Below are positions 59,001-64,000 of a stretch of DNA of 64,000 nt, in pieces. Each line of letters opens with the position of its first letter. Within the stretch, counting starts at the first letter, position 1. The notes below the pieces were generated by a model. It was given only the letters and a program-made list of their open reading frames with translations. It did no database searches and had not been told where the DNA came from. Position numbers and translations under genes: made by a program. Source of the DNA: Chloromonas sp. AAM2 (Eukaryota; Chlorophyta; Chlorophyceae; Chlamydomonadales; Chlamydomonadaceae); assembly GCA_004335635.1 (NCBI GenBank), contig QAXH01004147.1, positions 313 to 64,312 on the forward strand, read 5' to 3'.

Positions 59001-61987
59001 AACAGGCTACCGCCTTGGTGCTTGTGCTCTCCGCTTGCCGGCTGCTGATGGATCACGTGCTCGGGCCAGGGGTGGCAGGCACAGGTGCAGGGAATGCAGT
59101 GGTGGGCAGCTGGCAAGCACCACCAGCCATTGCCCAGCTGCTACTGAACGGCATCGCCCCACATTTCCCCGTCAGCATGCCAGCAGTCAAGCCTAATGCA
59201 CCCGTACTAGAGCAAATGGTTCAGTACAACTTGGGTTGCTCGCAAGTGCTGGTTAGGCTTTTGCCAGCCAGTCTAGAGCACACAGCTGGTCCTGATGGCA
59301 ACCCAGCCGCAGTTCTTCCCAACTGGGCTTACACTCTGGTAGACTTTTACGAAGGCGTGTTGCGCACAGGGCAGGTGGTGCCTGCAGGCGGGCTGATGTC
59401 AGAGGCCCAGACCTTATCACCTTCCGGGAGCCGGCAGCAGGAGCAGGGGAAGGACGGCCGTGCGACGACCTCAGTGCATCTAGCGGTGTTGACTGGCGTA
59501 GAGGAGGTGTTGGGTCTGGTGCCTGGCGATGTGGCGGGGCGGCTGGTGGCGGGTGTTAATGCGTTGGCGGGGGCAAGCGTGCCGAGGTCTGGGCTGCGGG
59601 CGGCGTGTCTGCAGCTGCAGCACAGGCTCATGGCACGATGGCAGGAAGGTGGGTGCTGCTCAGCTGGTGTGCTGATATGCACAGGCACTCGGGTGGTTGG
59701 ACTTTAGCACAACGTGCATGGGAGCTTGGATTGAACAGAGTCCGGGTTGAGAACGTACAGGTAAGGAGCCAGACAGAACGCCATCATTACCATTCCAATG
59801 TCTCCAAACTTTGTGGGCGTTTCCAGTCTCCGCTGATGCATGCAAGTGACAGAGCACTGAGCACAAGGGGACTTCCAGCAGACGGTTTACATCGGCATGT
59901 GCACAATGGACTGCTTCCGACCACGTCTTGGGGCATGCCTGCTCAGCTGGGCCACCACTTTATACTGATTGATTGTGATGTGGTAGAGGGTCGAGTGCGC
60001 ATACTCATGCTGCTGGATGGCTTATGGCTTGCTCAGATGCGAAGTTGATGCTTACACCATCTTCTGTTCCACGTTGACGGCACACATGCACACACACGCA
60101 CACACATGCACACACACATGCGCGTATGCACACACGCAGGTGGTCTCTATCTGGATGCATTATGGGTGGCCGCATGGCTAGGCGGCCTGCCCCGGCTGCT
60201 ATGGGAGCTCGGCACCTCCGCACCCACCACCTCCGCCCTCGCACTAAGCATGCTGCACGACGCAGCCAGGTTCACCGCACCCACGCCTGTCACAGTAGCA
60301 TCTACTAAAGATGCGGTGCAAGCTGCGGAAGCGTCACCGCTGCAGCTGACGCTGCAGCAGATACAGCCCCAGCTGGCGCCCCTGTGGGCAGTGCAGATGC
60401 CAGGACGCAAGGACAAGCAAGGCAAGGGTCAGGCGGGGCCGGCGGGGACGGGCAGGCAGCCAGTCATGCCAGGGCCCATCTGCCAGCTGCCTGTTCACCT
60501 GCAACTCCTCGCCTCGGACATGCTCTACCACCTGGGTGAGTAAGCAATGCCGCCTGGCTGTAATCAATGCACTGGGGTAGAATTGTGCAGCTCGCTGTGC
60601 CATCAGCATGCTGGCATGTATGCACTCATTGGATGTTGAAAAGACAAGTAAAGGATGGCTTTGGATAGTCCTGACACTAGCAGATGGTCATGAGATGCGC
60701 AGGGGCTTTGCAATCAGCATTCACAATGCTGCTCAAGCACAGATATTATGCGCACCAGGAGGTTCTGGGCTTTTGATAGTCCTGCCCGCATGCATGGTGC
60801 CAGCAAGAGAGGTTACTGTCGAGTTGACGGCAATGCCCTGGCAGACACCCATGGCTGGTCACACACACAACCTGCCGTCCCTCTCTGTTGTGCACACAGG
60901 TGCGCTCCATCCTGCGCTCCTTGCAGCGGCGCTGCGGGCTGTCCACCACCAGCTGCTGCCCATGCACTGCACCCTGCGCGTGGTGGAAACATCCATGCAC
61001 ATGGCCTCCCGCAGCCCACCCGCCACAGCCGCCAGTGTGCTGCTTACACTGCTGTTTGCTGCTCCTGCTTTCAGCACAGCCACAGTGCAGTCACAGCAAG
61101 CAGCGCCTGGACAAGCAAGTAGTGCTGCAAAGCCAGCCCAGCTGCCCTCTGCTGCCACCATGTTGGGTTCGGCCACTGAATGGTATGCACAGCAGTGGCA
61201 AGTTAGCAGTCATGTGCTGCGTATGGCTCAGGCGGTTGCACCTGCGTCAGTCCTGCTGCAGCTGCTGTCCAGCCAGTTGCAGCAGCTGCTGCAGCCGGTG
61301 CTGGAGCCAGCTGCCAGCCAGGGCAGCGTCCCTACTGCCGCACCTGCCGGGCAGGATACCACCACTCACATCATCCACGTGCACAATGTCCTGCGCATGT
61401 GCACCCTTGCATTAGAAGAGTGCGCAGCTGGGCAGGCTGATGCAGCGCCTCTTCCAGAGTGGCTTGATCAGGCGTTGCCAAGCTTGGCAATGTGGTACTG
61501 TCTGCACGAGGCAACAGCTGCAGGACAGGCAGCAAGCGCAGTAGCCAGTGAGCAACTAGGATTGACAGCCGTACCAGGCATCACACGTGGTCACACCAGC
61601 GCCTGGGAGGATCACACAAGCAATAGGCTCATCCTGCAGCTCTGTGCAGCTCAGCCACGACTTGCTTTACCTTTGCTTGAATTCGCCGCTGCCACCGTTG
61701 GTGCCTGGAGGGCGACAGGGGCACAAGGCAACAAATCCATGCCAGCGCAAGGCCAGGCCGCTGTGCACTACGCAGCTCTGTTGGCACTAGCAAGGAGTCT
61801 GCTGAGGGATGGTGTTGCCAAGCGGCAGCTGCTGGTGCAGATGGCTGCTGCACAGGCTGCAGTTGAGCGGTTGCTGTCACAGGCAGGCCTGCCAGGCCAC
61901 GTGACTGCAGATCTTGCATGTATGACCGCAGTGCAGCAGGTCAGGCACGCCATGGATGACTTAGTGGGTGCAGGCGGCAATGCCTGA
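56051..61987 (+). CDS. TEX10/Ipi1 homologue, pre-60S ribosome assembly
   Basis: Ipi1/TEX10 belongs to the nucleolar Rix1 complex that processes ITS2 and remodels pre-60S particles. Eight exons: 56051-56269, 56534-56658, 57169-57306, 57715-57775, 58223-58351, 58616-59648, 60140-60535, 60900-61987; GT-AG, in phase, 1,062 residues (the human protein is about 930). The N-terminus is diagnostic: after a basic leader comes DFKKVKHKVGKKLPKAQN, then TSFKARSINLPSQ and ELLGQTSHYSEKTRKTALAG with FSRHPHEL. Exons 3-5 are HEAT-like helices (LVERISDSDEGVRGGLQALL, SHFCDLLSSGHRSRSIKGQS). Exons 6 and 8 are long, with Gln-rich insertions (HQ and QQ runs) and helical Ala/Leu-rich sequence. The C-terminal two thirds are weakly conserved in this family, so their boundaries rest on frame and splice sites. 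Confidence 0.9.
60077..60137 (+). repeat. CA-rich microsatellite in TEX10 intron
   Basis: Interrupted CACA/TGCACA runs directly before the acceptor at 60139, taking the place of a pyrimidine tract. Confidence 0.8.
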
Positions 61988-62844
61988 AACATGTGGATGC
62001 TCTGTACAGGACTTGCTAGGCGAAATGAAAGCGAGTGTTTCTGTTTCAGGGTAGAGTTGGCTCGCCTGAAGAGTTGTCATCACCTATCACAGGAAATAAG
62101 AAGTTGTTTGGACTACTCTGCTCTCGTTTCGTAAATTGGCCTGCGCAGAGATCGCATTTTCGAAAAGCGACGCCCATGGGAAGCTGTGCAGAAGCTGGCC
62201 CAGATCTGAAGGCAGAGTCGCACATACATATACAAGAGCGGACAAGAGCACGACTGTAGTCAAACTGAGGCTTGTCAAAGTGTGAGGTCAGTTCAAGGGC
62301 AAAGCAGTAACCTTAACATAGGAACAAGTAGAAACAAGAGGCAGAGCCAAACCGATCTCACACTCCAGCAAGTCATACTCAAGGACTGCGTGTGGGCAAA
62401 CCGTGTGCCTGGACCACAACAACGACCAGCCTGCGAATAAATTCGCCTGCCACAGCGACGGCCAACGGTCCAAAGAAGAAGTCATGCACAAGGCCCAGCA
62501 GAACCCGATGCATCTTGTGAGTTCCTGATGGGCCTGTTTCTTGTTGCATTGTGCTCCAAGGAGCTGCAGCAACATGAATGGCTATGCTGTTTGTCATAAT
62601 GTCATTCATCACCCTGCTCTTCTAAACATCGCGCTGGCGTGTGTCAATGAGAAGGCTGCTACTTCCTGGGTGAGCAAGCTAACCGCAACTTTGTAATCCT
62701 GATCACAGCTGCAAGTACGAGTTGGCACTGAAATGTCTATGGCGGCTCCGCTATCCAGGTTGGGTTAGGCCCTGAGTCGGTCGTGTCACTGCCTGCTGGA
62801 TCGGCTGTTTACGATTCAATGTTTCCAGGGCAGGTGGTCAGGGT
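61988..62844. other. Convergent 3' spacer between TEX10 and the PPR-like gene
   Basis: Two 3' UTRs are expected. A plus-strand TGTAA near 62692 could end the TEX10 transcript. No further gene is supported. Confidence 0.4.
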
Positions 62845-63823
62845 TCAGTCCCCGTTGAGAAACTCCCTCCACTCCAGGACCTCCTCCGCCTTCTCGCCCT
62901 CACCGGCCCTGAGCAACTCATTGCACACACAAGCGAACTGCAGCCAAGCACAGACAGGAGCATAGCGCAAAAAGCTGAGCAAACACCACTCACACCCAAT
63001 CCTCCTTTAGCTGCTGCAAAGGCTGTGGAAGCACAGAAGACCACAGCAAGAGTCTCAAGCACTCAGTCTTCCACTCACGACACCGAACTGTGTGCTTTTC
63101 AAGCAGCAGTACACCAGTTAACTCGTCAAGATCGGCCAGTCGTCACATGATCCGTGTTCCTCACCGTTTCCATCTCCACCTTTATGGCCCCCTTCCCAGT
63201 AACCATGCCCTCCAGCAGTGAGTAGGCCTCCACCGCCTGGCCCGCCCGCGCCACCACACGCACCACCACATTGCGTGCAGGGTGCAACACGTCAGGGCCC
63301 GCGCCCTGAGACGCCAGCACCTGCGATTGAACACGCGTGCAATCACCAACTCTGTTCCAATGCAACCATGGCAGACGACTCAGCCTCTGATCTGATGGGC
63401 CAGGGACGAAGCTCACAAACTAGTCAGGGCCTGCCTTGCAGTGGCTGAATCTTTATCTCATCAGCATCACGAGCTCAACCTAGTGTGGGCATTTCTAGCA
63501 CCTTAAAGCTGTGCATGATGCATTTTTTACAATGATGTGTTGTGCACAACTGTGCATATTGTGGTTGTGTTTTGTGGGCAGTCATAGCATTTGATAGCTG
63601 ATAAAGCATGATCACGTCTACGTGACCATCATGCTATATCGCAACAGGGTGGTTTTGAGTTTCTTCAAGAGTCTCCTCACCTCTAGCGTGGCCTGTGCCC
63701 TGCCCGCCTGCTTGCCCTTGGCCAGCGCATCCAGCACACACATCACAGTGGCCGCACTGGGCATGTGACCGCTTGACGAGAGCACCTTGTCCAGGAGGTC
63801 AGCAGATCGCTGCCACTGACCAC
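62845..63823 (-). CDS. PPR-like helical-repeat protein, 3' part only
   Basis: Three exons are visible: 63681-63823, 63165-63320 and 62845-62937, joined by GT-AG introns in phase and ending in a stop at 62845. The upstream part lies beyond the window. The about 130 visible residues form paired helices with 35-residue spacing: RSADLLDKVLSSSGHMPSAA, VMCVLDALAKGKQAGRAQATLEVL, LHPARNVVVRVVARAGQAVE, FACVCNELLRAGEGEKAEEV. This pattern, with an xxYxxLL-type second helix (EAYSLLEGM), suits pentatricopeptide repeats, which bind organellar RNA. Too little is present to exclude a TPR or other alpha-solenoid. The sequence ends EWREFLNGD. Confidence 0.6.
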
Positions 63824-63832
63824 CTGTGAGTG

Positions 63833-63910
63833 AGTGAGTGATTGTGTGCCTGTGTGCGCGTGTGCATGCGTGCATGCGTGTGTGTGTGTGTGTGTGCGAG
63901 AGAGAGAGGT
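63833..63910 (+). repeat. TG/GA microsatellite
   Basis: GTGA, TGTG and GAGA runs in the intron just upstream of the first visible PPR-like exon. Confidence 0.85.
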
Positions 63911-64000
63911 GTGATACACACAGTGGATGGCACACACACGGAAACTCGTGGACATGACTAGCAGCATAATTGATATGTTAAGGCGTACATGTGCCTTATG

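Overview
This window is nuclear DNA from a eukaryotic green alga (a chlorophyte). The genes are split by many short spliceosomal introns with GT-AG borders, mostly 200-500 bases. Coding exons are G/C-ending. The gene set combines plant-type organellar enzymes with conserved eukaryotic nuclear genes. An intact IFT20 gene argues for a lineage that still builds flagella, such as the Chlorophyceae, rather than one that has lost them. I cannot name the species. There are no rRNA, tRNA, CRISPR or bacterial-type features. Exon models below were built by hand from reading frames, splice sites and intron phase. Wherever I give a full exon list, the exons join in frame without a stop.

Layout. 0-2.5 kb: a CGTATA-rich satellite-like tract, then an intronless ankyrin-repeat gene (-) enclosed by 33-bp inverted repeats. 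3.0-9.7 kb: organellar glutamyl-tRNA synthetase (+). 10.4-19.6 kb: organellar ClpB/Hsp100 disaggregase (-), 21 exons. 20.1-33.2 kb: a very large gene (+) of about 24 exons and about 2,180 residues, with a CDCA7-type zinc finger, a long disordered exon and a helical C-terminal half that I do not recognise. 33.9-37.5 kb: RuvB-like 2/Reptin (-), with two GC-AG introns. 37.9-39.0 kb: IFT20 (+), divergent from RVB2. 39.8-45.0 kb: an Rtt106/Pob3-type PH-domain histone chaperone with an acidic tail (-). 45.0-47.5 kb: gene-poor. 47.5-55.7 kb: two paralogous SCAMP genes in tandem (-), separated by a repeat-rich spacer and carrying a MITE-like insertion. 56.1-62.0 kb: TEX10/Ipi1 ribosome-biogenesis protein (+). 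62.8 kb to the end: the 3' part of a PPR-like gene (-).

How the genes relate. They are not an operon. Three pairs share short divergent spacers: ClpB/CDCA7-like, RVB2/IFT20 and SCAMP-B/TEX10. Four pairs converge tail to tail. Several products act on chromatin or ribosome assembly (CDCA7-like, RVB2, Rtt106-like, TEX10) and two act in organelles (GluRS, ClpB). The items most worth a second look are the CDCA7-type giant protein, the ankyrin gene inside inverted repeats with its giant-virus-like 30-residue period, the dispersed repeat that supplies those inverted repeats, and the stop-free 3n introns and GC-AG introns.
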